Below, piece by piece: positions 6,454 to 13,651 of a DNA stretch of 14,359 nucleotides (positions are counted from its first letter, which is position 1; every line of letters begins with the position of its first letter). This DNA comes from Chloroflexota bacterium (GTDB lineage Bacteria > Chloroflexota > Anaerolineae > Ardenticatenales > Ardenticatenaceae). Location of the stretch: contig DOUV01001001.1 of NCBI GenBank assembly GCA_003520455.1, positions 1-14,359 on the forward strand, given 5' to 3'. Below the pieces are notes generated by a model. That model had not been told where the DNA came from and did not search any database. It was given only the letters and a program-made list of their open reading frames with translations. Position numbers and translations under genes: made by a program.

Positions 6454-7533
6454 CTAATCAAATTCAAGCCGCTTGTGGCGCATGACGATACTTTGCACGA
6501 CGCCGAGGCCCAAGAGGAGTGTCATCAAGCTGCTGCCGCCGTAGCTGATGAACGGCAACGGGATCCCGGTTGGCGGCACCAACCCGACGTTGACGCCAAT
6601 ATTCACGAAACTTTGGAACAGGATCAGGGTGGTGATGCCGATGACGACCAGGCGCCCGAAGGAATCACGAGCAATCTGGGCCGCGCGAATCAGGCGGAAT
6701 AAGAGGAGCACGAGGAGCAGGAAGAGCACCAGCGCCCCAAGGAACCCCAGTTCTTCCGCGATGACCGAGAAGATGAAGTCGGTATGCCGGACCAGGAGGT
6801 AGCCGAGCTGGCTCTGTGAGCCGGCGGCGTACCCCTGGCCGAGGAGCCCACCCGAACCAATCGCAATCCGGCTCTGGATCAAGTTGTAGCCGGCCCCCGA
6901 ACTATCCGTGAGCGGGTTCAGAAAAATCAGCAGGCGCTCGCGCTGGTAATCGGCGAGGAAGTCCCAGACGATCGGGGTGGAAGCCAGTCCACCGACGCCG
7001 AGGAGCGCGAGGATGCGGAAGGGGAGGCCGGCCATGAAGGCGATGCTGAACCAAATGACCCCGATGACGACCATGGTGCCCAGGTTGGGCTGGCGGAAGA
7101 TCATGGCCATCGGGATTCCCACGATGATCAGCGAGACCAGGTAGCCACTCAGGCGGCCCTCGCGGTCACCCAAGTACTTTGCCAATACGATGATCAGGAC
7201 GAACTTCGCCAGCTCCGACGGCTGCAGATCGAAATACAGCAGGTTGAACCAGCGCTGCGAACCGAACCTGGTCTCGCCAAGCGCCAACGTCACGACCAGG
7301 AGTCCAATGATACCAAGATAGAGCGGCCGGGCGATGTTCGCCAGGAAGCGGTAATCGATCAAGGCCGCGGCCCCCATCAAGAGCAGACCGGCGCCCGCCC
7401 AGACGAGCTGTTTCCGAAAGAATTCCGTCCTGGGTGGCTGGGCGCTCCAGATCATGATCAATCCATACACGATCAGCGCCATCGTCAAGAGGACGAGGGG
7501 GTAGTCAAAGTGCCGAATGTGGCGGCGATCCAT
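6454..7533 (-). CDS. rodA: Peptidoglycan glycosyltransferase RodA (SEDS family)
   Basis: 359 residues with about ten membrane segments, usual for RodA. SEDS glycosyltransferases polymerise lipid II into glycan strands; RodA works with PBP2 and MreBCD in lateral wall growth. Family motifs are clear: GSQRWFNL (91-98), QPSELAK (104-110), VRHTDFIFSVIAEELG (248-263), in which D252 corresponds to the essential SEDS aspartate, and PPTGIPLPFISYGGSS (320-335). The usual QPDLGT motif reads QPNLGT, with Asn at 150. RodA rather than FtsW is indicated by HTDFIF, by the short N-terminus and by the Min and Mre neighbours. The ATG at 7533 follows minE by 40 bp, with a weak ribosome binding site; a 14-bp palindrome lies in that gap. 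Confidence 0.95.
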   Translation of the reverse strand: MDRRHIRHFDYPLVLLTMALIVYGLIMIWSAQPPRTEFFRKQLVWAGAGLLLMGAAALIDYRFLANIARPLYLGIIGLLVVTLALGETRFGSQRWFNLLYFDLQPSELAKFVLIIVLAKYLGDREGRLSGYLVSLIIVGIPMAMIFRQPNLGTMVVIGVIWFSIAFMAGLPFRILALLGVGGLASTPIVWDFLADYQRERLLIFLNPLTDSSGAGYNLIQSRIAIGSGGLLGQGYAAGSQSQLGYLLVRHTDFIFSVIAEELGFLGALVLFLLLVLLLFRLIRAAQIARDSFGRLVVIGITTLILFQSFVNIGVNVGLVPPTGIPLPFISYGGSSLMTLLLGLGVVQSIVMRHKRLEFD

Positions 7534-7556
7534 ACGATTGAGAAGTCCAGATCATC

Positions 7557-7570
7557 GCGGCTCGAGCCGC
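7557..7570. repeat. Perfect 14-bp palindrome between minE and rodA
   Basis: GCGGCTCGAGCCGC, able to form a 5-bp hairpin with a TCGA loop. It starts 3 bases after the minE stop. No T-run follows, so it is at most a weak pause or processing site. Confidence 0.6.
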
Positions 7571-7573
7571 AAT

Positions 7574-7849
7574 TCACCAATCGGCCGTCGAGCGGCCCCG
7601 GCCACCTGTTCGTAGGGGAATATTGGCGACGAGTTTGCTCTGCTCGCGGGTCTGGGTGAGTTCGAACTCCATGCCGCTCGGGTCGATGTCGACGTACTTC
7701 TGGACGACGGCGATGAGTTCGTCGCGCAGTTGGTTCATCATTTCAGGGCTCAGTCCGGCACGGTCGTGGACCAGAACGAGCTGTAGGCGCTCCTTCGCGA
7801 TCTGGCCGCTGGCTGGTTCGCGACGAAAGAGCCGTTCGAAGAATCCCAT
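7574..7849 (-). CDS. minE: Cell division topological specificity factor MinE
   Basis: 91 residues, normal length. The N-terminus MGFFERLFRR is the amphipathic membrane-targeting segment. IAKERLQLVLVHDRAGLSP (17-35) is the conserved MinD-binding and beta-strand region, followed by the dimerising topological domain (LRDELIAVVQKYVDID, then FELTQ). MinE stimulates the MinD ATPase at the membrane, producing the gradient or oscillation that keeps MinC away from midcell. The start is supported by AGAGGAG at 7858-7864, 8 bases upstream. It follows minD after 18 bp, and minDE probably share the promoter before minD. The C-terminal tail TGGRGRSTADW is short and unremarkable. Confidence 0.96.
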   Translation of the reverse strand: MGFFERLFRREPASGQIAKERLQLVLVHDRAGLSPEMMNQLRDELIAVVQKYVDIDPSGMEFELTQTREQSKLVANIPLRTGGRGRSTADW

Positions 7850-7867
7850 AGCCGCAGCTCCTCTCGT

Positions 7868-8659
7868 CTAGGATCGCATGAATCCGAACAGGCGGTCGAG
7901 GAGGCTGCGCTCGCGGAGTGCCATGAAGGGCACCTCCTCACCCAAGAGACGGCGCGAGATGTTGCGGAAGGCCCTACCTGCCATAGAGCGCTCCTCCAGC
8001 GCCACCGGAGCGCCCCGGTTGGTACTCACGATGATCTCCTCGTCCTCGGGGATGATACCGATGAGGTCGATCTGCAAGATGTCCAGCACGTCGCTGATGT
8101 CCAACATGTCACCCCGGCGAATCATGTCAGGCTTGACGCGGTTGATAATGAGTTGGGCTGGACCCTTCTCGTGCGCTTCGATCAGGCCGATAATCCGGTC
8201 GGCGTCGCGGACGGCACTCACCTCAGGTGTTGTGACAATCAGAACGCGATCAGCACCGGCGATCGCGTTCTGGAATCCCTGCTCGATCCCGGCCGGGGAG
8301 TCGACCAGGACGAAGTCGCAGTTCGGACGCAAGGCGTCGCAGATTTGCATCATCTGCTGCGGGCTGACTGCGGTCTTGTCACGGGTCTGGGCGGCCGGAA
8401 GGAGGCTCAACTCGGGGAGCCGCTTGTCCTTGATCAGCGCCTGGCGCAGGCGTGCCCGGCCCTCGACGACATCCACGACATCATAGACGATACGGTTCTC
8501 CAGGCCCAGGACAACATCGAGATTACGGAGCCCGATATCGGCGTCGATGACCACCACCTGGTGCCCCAGTGAGGCGAGAGCTGCACCTAGATTCGCTGTG
8601 GTGGTCGTCTTCCCGACGCCGCCCTTCCCGGAGGTGATGGTGACGACCTGTCCTGACAT
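7868..8659 (-). CDS. minD: Septum site-determining ATPase MinD
   Basis: 263 residues. The true start is MSGQVVTITSGKGG, set by AAGGAG 5 bases upstream (8665-8670) and by the position of the deviant Walker A motif GKGGVGKTT (11-19) with signature Lys12; a longer open frame from 8809 lies in the promoter and leader. Other landmarks are VIDADIGLRNLDVVLGLE (38-55, switch I), VLVDSPAGIEQG (117-128, Walker B/switch II) and the C-terminal amphipathic helix LRERSLLDRLFGFM (248-261), which binds membrane when ATP-bound. MinD recruits MinC to the membrane and is released by MinE. It is separated from minC by 230 bp holding a promoter, so minDE may be expressed independently of mrdA-minC. Confidence 0.98.
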   Translation of the reverse strand: MSGQVVTITSGKGGVGKTTTTANLGAALASLGHQVVVIDADIGLRNLDVVLGLENRIVYDVVDVVEGRARLRQALIKDKRLPELSLLPAAQTRDKTAVSPQQMMQICDALRPNCDFVLVDSPAGIEQGFQNAIAGADRVLIVTTPEVSAVRDADRIIGLIEAHEKGPAQLIINRVKPDMIRRGDMLDISDVLDILQIDLIGIIPEDEEIIVSTNRGAPVALEERSMAGRAFRNISRRLLGEEVPFMALRERSLLDRLFGFMRS

Positions 8660-8664
8660 CGAAA

Positions 8665-8670
8665 CTCCTT
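8665..8670 (-). promoter_or_regulatory. Ribosome binding site of minD
   Basis: AAGGAG on the minus strand, 5 bases before the ATG at 8659; it decides the start of minD. Confidence 0.8.
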
Positions 8671-8808
8671 GTTGGCCGGGTCGTTGCATGTCCGCATCGT
8701 GCGGAGGAATACCCTCCCAATACCGTGAGCATCCTAACTGAAGTCGAAGCGAATCGCAAGTCCGGAATGCTGGGCTGTGCGCCCGACTCGAATCGTGGCG
8801 GCTGATCA

Positions 8809-8839
8809 ATTAAACGCAGCGGGCCTTGCAGTTTGTCAA
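8809..8839 (-). promoter_or_regulatory. Candidate promoter for minD-minE(-rodA)
   Basis: On the minus strand: TTGACA (8834-8839, perfect -35), a 19-base spacer and TTTAAT (8809-8814, 5 of 6 for -10). The spacer is slightly long. An inverted repeat CCTTG/CAAGG surrounds the -35 box (about 8824-8841) and could be an operator. The predicted leader of minD is about 140 bases. Confidence 0.6.
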
Positions 8840-8889
8840 GGCGAGTGGTGTGAGTCGCGAGTGATGCGATGGGCCGGCTGGCTTCGACA

Positions 8890-9585
8890 TCAGTGCATCC
8901 AGGGCTCGACGACGATTGTGTTGTTCTGAACCCGGGCGACCTCGGGTTGCAGGTGCTTGCGCCTGAATGGCAATCGCGACCGGCGGCGCTTCTCATCGGG
9001 AGCACGGGCGATGTAGCCCCCGATGCGAAGCTGGGTCGGCGCTAACTCCAGCGCGCAGACGACGCGTTGGTCGTCGCCGCTCGCGCCGGCGTGGACGACA
9101 CCTCGTAGCGCCCCGAAGACAATCACGTCGCCACCGGCAATGACCTGGGCACCGGGATTGACGTCGCCGAGGACGACGACGGCGGCCTGATGGTGGACTG
9201 CCTGGCCGCTCCGGAGCGTGCGCCTGATGATCAAGGCCAACTCGCTGTTGGCCGGGACGTAGTCCTCGGCCACGAGCGTGGTCGGGGTCGGCAGGAACGG
9301 CAACTCCAGCCCTATCTTGAGGGCTGCGGCGCGTGTGGCCGGGTCGTCTCCCCGAAGGGCGGTTAGCGTGACCCCATGGTCGCTCAGCAGCGTCCTCAGG
9401 ACGTCGAGCTGATCGGCCGTCAGGTGGCGCGGGCCCAGATCGATCAGTACGCTCGCGCCGCGGAAGAACTGGCCACCGCGCTCGAGATGGGCTGCAATGG
9501 CCGAGCAGACTTCGTCGAAGTCGCCTTCCGGGCCGATGGTAATCGCAAGACCGTCGCGTTCGCCTTTGAGGGCCACCTCGCTCAT
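8890..9585 (-). CDS. minC: Septum site-determining protein MinC
   Basis: 231 residues, typical length. The N-terminal domain (about 1-100) resembles the FtsZ-antagonising domain, with FRGASVLIDLG and LTADQLDVLRTLLSDHGV. The C-terminal beta-helix dimerisation and MinD-binding domain is unmistakable: RSGQAVHHQAAVVVLGDVN, PGAQVIAGGDVIVFGALRG and VHAGASGDDQRVVCALEL (about 125-182), then PTQLRIGGYIARAPD. MinC blocks FtsZ ring assembly where MinD holds it on the membrane. The ATG overlaps the mrdA stop (ATGA, 9582-9585), with AGGAGG at 9590-9595 inside the mrdA end, so the two are translationally coupled. A basic stretch (KRRRSRLPFRRK, 199-210) follows the beta-helix. Confidence 0.95.
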   Translation of the reverse strand: MSEVALKGERDGLAITIGPEGDFDEVCSAIAAHLERGGQFFRGASVLIDLGPRHLTADQLDVLRTLLSDHGVTLTALRGDDPATRAAALKIGLELPFLPTPTTLVAEDYVPANSELALIIRRTLRSGQAVHHQAAVVVLGDVNPGAQVIAGGDVIVFGALRGVVHAGASGDDQRVVCALELAPTQLRIGGYIARAPDEKRRRSRLPFRRKHLQPEVARVQNNTIVVEPWMH

Positions 9586-12038
9586 GGCGCCTCCTGGAAG
9601 AGGACGATGTAATGTGCCTGGCCTTGGACCTGGAGTGTGACGAACGGTGATCCGGCGAGGTCAGGTGCGCGGATGTTCCAGCGCGGCGAGGTGACTGGAT
9701 TGAGCAGGTCGTACCGGAAGGCGCCATCTGGGCCGGTAGTGAGCGTTGCCACCGGGGCTCCGCCGCCATCCACTGTGATAACGACGCCTGGCAGTGGGTT
9801 TCCGACGGTGTCCACTACCCGTCCGCTCACCACGCTCATGTTCGTGTTCGAGGGTTCGCTGCGGAGGAGGCTGCCGCCGAACCCTTTCCTTGTCGTGTTG
9901 GCCGGTCGCGTTGGCGCGGGGAGCGCGGTCGGGTCGGCGCCTTCAGGGGGCGGTGTCGGCGTGGTGGTGTCAGTGGGGCTGGCGGCAGCGGGAGGACCCC
10001 GCTGCTCTCTGGGCCACTGGTCGAAGTAATAGCGCAGAATCTCGGCGGCGATGGGTGCGGCCACCTCCGAGCCTTCCAGGACGTCTTTTCCGTTGCCGTG
10101 GACGAAGACGATCAAGGCCACCTCGGGGTTTTCGTACGGTGCGAACGCCGTGAACCAGGCGTGTGTGACCTGGTGGCCGTCTTTGTCGCGGCGGCAATCC
10201 CAGGAGCCGTCCGGTTTCTGGTAGCCATCGCAGTATTCGGCGGTGCCGGTCTTGCCGGCGATGCGAACACCGGTCGGCAGCCCGGCGTAGTGGGCAGTCC
10301 CATCCTTCCACTCGACTGCGCCCAGCATGCCCTCCCGGATGGTAGCCAGGTGCTCCGGCTTGACCGGCACGTGGCGCAGGACGCCAGGCTCGAACGCGCT
10401 CACCACGTGGCCATCGGCATCCTGCACCTGGTAGATGAGCTGAGGGCGGTAGAGAGTGCCACCATTGGCGACGGCAGCGGTGACATTCAACATCTGCAGC
10501 GGCGTCACGATGAGGTACCCCTGACCGATGGCCATGTTGTAGGTATCGCCCGTCACCCAGCTCTCATTGATATGCGGGGCCAGCCGTTTCCACTTGGGGG
10601 TCGGCACCAGACCGGCCGATTCGCCCGGCAGATCGATGCTGGTCAACTCACCCAGGCCAAAGGCGCTGGCCCACTTGTCGAGCCGTTCGATCCCTAAGCC
10701 TTCGAAATGCTGGTCGCCGTTAGTGTAGCCACCCCCGACCTCGTAGAAGAAGACGTCGCAGGAGTGGGCGATCGCCTCGACGATCTTTTGATCTCCGTGG
10801 CCAGTGCGCTTCCAACAGACGAAGATCTGATCCTTGGAGCGGTCATCGGGTGCGAGCTTGTTCGGCAGCCGGATTGATCCGGGGTCAAAGATGGTCGTGT
10901 CGCGGGTGATGACGCCATCCTCGAGCGCGCCGGCCGCTGTGACGAGCTTGAAGATCGAGCCCGGCGGGAAGCCAAAGCCGCCGATCGCAAGATTGAGCAG
11001 CGGCTTATGGGGGTCGTCGAGCAATTGCTGGAAGTCCGCTGGCGAGATGCCGCCGATGAAGAGGTTGTCGTCGTAGCTCGGCAGTGACACCATGGCCAGA
11101 ATCTCCCCGGTTTGGGGGTTCATCAGGATTGCAACACCCTGCGGGCTGCCGACTTTTTCCAGCCCGGCGCGGAGGATGCGTGTCACCTCGCGCTGTAAAT
11201 CGAGATCCACTGTCAGGAAGACATTGCTGCCCGGAACTGGAGGCACTTCCTGGAGAACGCGCACCTCGCGCCCGACGACGTCCTTCTCGACGACCTCGTG
11301 GCCCTTGCGCCCCCGGACGAGCGCTTCAGCCCCGGCCTCTAACCCGGCCGTGCCGACGACATCATTCGGCTCATACTCGAAGCGTTTACTGGCGCGTTCC
11401 AGGAAGTCCTGGGTAATGGGGGCAACGTAGCCCAGCATGTGCGCGAACAGCGGGCCGTACAGGTAGTGGCGTTGGGACTCGACGTTCACCAACACACCGG
11501 GAAGCTCCGGACCGCGCTCTCGAATCGCGAAGGCGATCTCGCGGGGAGTACTCTCACTCAAGATGATGCGGCGATAGGGGGCCACGCTGCTGACATAGTT
11601 GAAACACTCCCGCAAACCGTAGAAGGTTTTGTTTGTCTGCGTGTCCACGCAAGCGCTGGCGTCGATCGGCGCGGGCTCATCGGTGCGACCCTGCTTGTCA
11701 GCATGGGCGAGCGCCTGGGCATCGGTGAGCGGCAGATCAAGCAGGGATGCGAGTTCGATCAGCAGGGTGTTGGTCACGGTCCCCGGGACGCCGGCGGGTA
11801 CGAGGCTCACCTGGAAGCTCGGCTCGTTCCGGATCAGGATACGACCGCGGCGATCGTACATCACACCACGCGGGGCGTTCACTGTCTCGACGCGGATACG
11901 GTTGCCGTCGGCCTGGCGGCTGAAGCGGCCGCCTTCGAGGATCTGCAGGCGCCAGAGCTGGGCGGCGAGGAGCATGAAGATCACCAGCACGGCGAGGCGA
12001 ACGAGAAGCAGGCGCGCGCGGATCGAAGACGGTGTCAT
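9582..12038 (-). CDS. mrdA: Penicillin-binding protein 2 (transpeptidase) with extra C-terminal domain
   Basis: 818 residues against 633 in E. coli PBP2. Order: short cytoplasmic N-terminus, membrane anchor (about 9-28), PBP dimerisation/pedestal domain (about 50-265; RVETVNAPRGVMYDRRG at 49-65), transpeptidase domain (about 300-672) with S361-IFK364, S426-C-D428 (SxD form) and K596-T-G598, a Pro/Thr-rich linker (about 680-733), then an 85-residue domain (734-818) with VSGRVVDTVGNPLPGVVITV and TTGPDGAFRYDLL, the pattern of CarboxypepD_reg/CnaB-like beta-sandwiches. PBP2 crosslinks the glycan made by RodA. The extracytoplasmic part has six Cys in three close pairs (130/145, 408/427, 603/615). 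The ATG has AGGAG 10 bases upstream; the gene follows mreD by 54 bp and overlaps minC. The extra domain is in frame, not a separate gene. Confidence 0.95.
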   Translation of the reverse strand: MTPSSIRARLLLVRLAVLVIFMLLAAQLWRLQILEGGRFSRQADGNRIRVETVNAPRGVMYDRRGRILIRNEPSFQVSLVPAGVPGTVTNTLLIELASLLDLPLTDAQALAHADKQGRTDEPAPIDASACVDTQTNKTFYGLRECFNYVSSVAPYRRIILSESTPREIAFAIRERGPELPGVLVNVESQRHYLYGPLFAHMLGYVAPITQDFLERASKRFEYEPNDVVGTAGLEAGAEALVRGRKGHEVVEKDVVGREVRVLQEVPPVPGSNVFLTVDLDLQREVTRILRAGLEKVGSPQGVAILMNPQTGEILAMVSLPSYDDNLFIGGISPADFQQLLDDPHKPLLNLAIGGFGFPPGSIFKLVTAAGALEDGVITRDTTIFDPGSIRLPNKLAPDDRSKDQIFVCWKRTGHGDQKIVEAIAHSCDVFFYEVGGGYTNGDQHFEGLGIERLDKWASAFGLGELTSIDLPGESAGLVPTPKWKRLAPHINESWVTGDTYNMAIGQGYLIVTPLQMLNVTAAVANGGTLYRPQLIYQVQDADGHVVSAFEPGVLRHVPVKPEHLATIREGMLGAVEWKDGTAHYAGLPTGVRIAGKTGTAEYCDGYQKPDGSWDCRRDKDGHQVTHAWFTAFAPYENPEVALIVFVHGNGKDVLEGSEVAAPIAAEILRYYFDQWPREQRGPPAAASPTDTTTPTPPPEGADPTALPAPTRPANTTRKGFGGSLLRSEPSNTNMSVVSGRVVDTVGNPLPGVVITVDGGGAPVATLTTGPDGAFRYDLLNPVTSPRWNIRAPDLAGSPFVTLQVQGQAHYIVLFQEAP

Positions 12039-12092
12039 CGGGCACCATCTCCTGCTACAGCCCGGGTTCCAACGCAGACGGTCGTCACTCTT

Positions 12093-12584
12093 TCATCCCA
12101 TGTGGGCTGAACCTCGGCTCAGACGGCGGGCACCGGCGTAGACGAGCGGCATCAACGCTGTGTTGAGCAACGTGGCCGGCACGATCACCCGCAGCAGATC
12201 CCGGCTCCAATTGACCGGCCAGCCGAGCGTGCGCAGCAGCACGAGCGCCGCCACGTGGAAGAGCAGGGTCGCGCCGAGAGTGGCCCCCAGAGGGAGGAGG
12301 ATATTCTGGCGGAAGACCGCGCTCTCGCCCAAGCCACTCATGAAGCACGTGACCATCAAGGCCAACGTAAAAACACCAAAGGGCGCTGCGGAAAAGAGGT
12401 CCAACAGCACTCCTCCGAAAAAGCCCCAGACTACGCCCTCGGTTGATCCACGGAGCAGGCTCCACGCCACGGCCAGCAGCAAGACAAGGTCTGGGTGGAC
12501 CCCAGCCACCGCGGTGTGCGGCAACAGGGTGATCTGGATCAGCGCAGCCGCCGTGAGGACCGCGGCGGGTAGATAGAGATTCAT
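12093..12584 (-). CDS. mreD: Rod shape-determining protein MreD
   Basis: 163 residues, all hydrophobic with five to six membrane segments, matching MreD in length and position. Family-like features include an early helix, the HPDLVLLLAVAWSLLRGSTEG segment's Pro-Asp-Leu (31-33), GFFGGVLLDLFSAAPFG (54-70), and the C-terminal helix with ATLLNTALMPLVY. MreD is an integral membrane partner of MreC in the elongation complex; its exact action is poorly defined. The ATG lies 3 bp after the mreC stop and probably depends on coupling, because no clear Shine-Dalgarno sequence is visible. It precedes mrdA by 54 bp. Confidence 0.92.
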   Translation of the reverse strand: MNLYLPAAVLTAAALIQITLLPHTAVAGVHPDLVLLLAVAWSLLRGSTEGVVWGFFGGVLLDLFSAAPFGVFTLALMVTCFMSGLGESAVFRQNILLPLGATLGATLLFHVAALVLLRTLGWPVNWSRDLLRVIVPATLLNTALMPLVYAGARRLSRGSAHMG

Positions 12585-12587
12585 CTC

Positions 12588-13442
12588 TTAGCGAGGTTCC
12601 CGCGACGAACCGGGGCGGAACGCTTTGATGATAAAGACGTATTCAAGCTGAGTGAAGTCAATGGGGGAGCGGACGGTCGCTTCCTGATAGGGATCGACAT
12701 CATGCTTACGAACCTCCTCAACCGTCCCAACGACCAACCCTTTGGGGAATTCGCCGCCCAGGCCTGAAGTCAGGATGATGTCTCCCGGTTCGATGCTCTG
12801 ATCATGCGGGATGTATCGGATGACAAGGTCATTGCCCACGCCTTCGACGACCCCAGTGGCCCGGCTCTGTTGAACGAGGGCTGCGACCGCGCTGGACTCG
12901 TCGAGCACCAGCAACACCTTCGACCAATTCTCGCCGACCTCGATGACCCGCCCGACCAGGCCACGCGCCGTCACCACGGGCATTCCGAGCACCACGCCAT
13001 CGCGCCGCCCCTGGTCGAGGCGGATGGCCTCGATCAGATTGCTGGGATCGTGGCCGGTGATATGCGCGGGTTCTTCCCGAGCGACGACCTGGGCGGCGAG
13101 CAAGGTGTAGTTAGGGTTCGTGCGCTTGAAATTGAGCAGATCGCGGAGTCGCTCGTTCTCTTTCTCGGATTCGATGCGCTGGACGTTCACCAGCGTCAGC
13201 TGCTCGACCTGGGCCTTCAAGCGTTCATTCTCGGCGCGCAGCGTCCGTAGATCGCGCAGTGTCTTGAAGATCTCGTCCACGTCGCCACCGACCCGGGTGA
13301 GGAGGCGCTCAACCGGTCCGAGCGACTGTTGCACTATGTCTTGAGGCGTGTCTAAATTCCCGGCGCGGTCGAGGATCAGCAAAATCAGAGCCAGCGCCAG
13401 CAATAGAAAGAGGGTCTGAGAGTTATTGCGTAGGCGTATCAT
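12588..13442 (-). CDS. mreC: Rod shape-determining protein MreC
   Basis: 284 residues, normal for MreC. A short cytoplasmic N-terminus is followed by one membrane segment (about 10-24), a coiled coil rich in Leu, Glu and Arg (about 60-104: LRTLRAENERLKAQVEQL, then KENERLRDLLNF), and the paired beta domains (about 115-275) with DQGRRDGVVLGMPVVTARGLVGRV, VLLVLDESSAVAALVQ, GDIILTSGLGGEFPKGLVVG. MreC links MreB, MreD and PBP2 and activates the RodA-PBP2 synthase outside the membrane. The start at 13442 has a weak ribosome binding site. It is separated from mreB by about 210 bp with overlapping hairpins and followed directly by mreD. Confidence 0.96.
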   Translation of the reverse strand: MIRLRNNSQTLFLLLALALILLILDRAGNLDTPQDIVQQSLGPVERLLTRVGGDVDEIFKTLRDLRTLRAENERLKAQVEQLTLVNVQRIESEKENERLRDLLNFKRTNPNYTLLAAQVVAREEPAHITGHDPSNLIEAIRLDQGRRDGVVLGMPVVTARGLVGRVIEVGENWSKVLLVLDESSAVAALVQQSRATGVVEGVGNDLVIRYIPHDQSIEPGDIILTSGLGGEFPKGLVVGTVEEVRKHDVDPYQEATVRSPIDFTQLEYVFIIKAFRPGSSREPR

Positions 13443-13529
13443 CGCGATTTCAGATTCTCGACTTTAGATGTTGGACGACCGGACACAACCGTGGCCTGCC
13501 ACGCGCGACGCTGAATGGAATCATCCAAG

Positions 13530-13553
13530 ATCCAAAATGCGCAAATCCAAAAT
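13530..13553. repeat. Short ATCCAAAAT direct repeats between mreB and mreC
   Basis: ATCCAAAAT occurs at 13530-13538 and 13545-13553, with a partial copy (ATCCAAG) just before. This AT-rich string stands out from the GC-rich surroundings and looks like a remnant of the short heptamer-like intergenic repeats seen in some Chloroflexota and cyanobacteria. No function can be assigned. Confidence 0.55.
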
Positions 13554-13585
13554 CTGATTCTAGAGCAGCGGTCAAGGCGTCAGAT

Positions 13586-13616
13586 TTCCGAAGTCTTCCG
13601 AGACTTCGGAAGTCTC
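13586..13616. repeat. Overlapping hairpins between mreB and mreC
   Basis: A perfect 10-bp inverted repeat (TTCCGAAGTC at 13586-13595, GACTTCGGAA at 13602-13611, 6-base loop) overlaps a 17-base palindrome GAGACTTC-G-GAAGTCTC (13600-13616). The shared arm makes the two folds mutually exclusive. It lies 36-66 bases after the mreB stop on the minus strand, without a T-run, so it is not a classic terminator; it could be an attenuator or an RNA end that protects mreB message. Confidence 0.75.
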
Positions 13617-13651
13617 CGATCACGCGCCCCAGCGACGCCTCGACCGGTGTT

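Noticed and set aside
8660..8809. N-terminal extension of minD
   Set aside because: The P-loop of MinD lies near the N-terminus and AAGGAG precedes the ATG at 8659; the extension would begin within the -10 box of the candidate promoter.
13586..13616. Intrinsic terminator after mreB
   Set aside because: The stem is strong, but no T-run follows on the minus strand.
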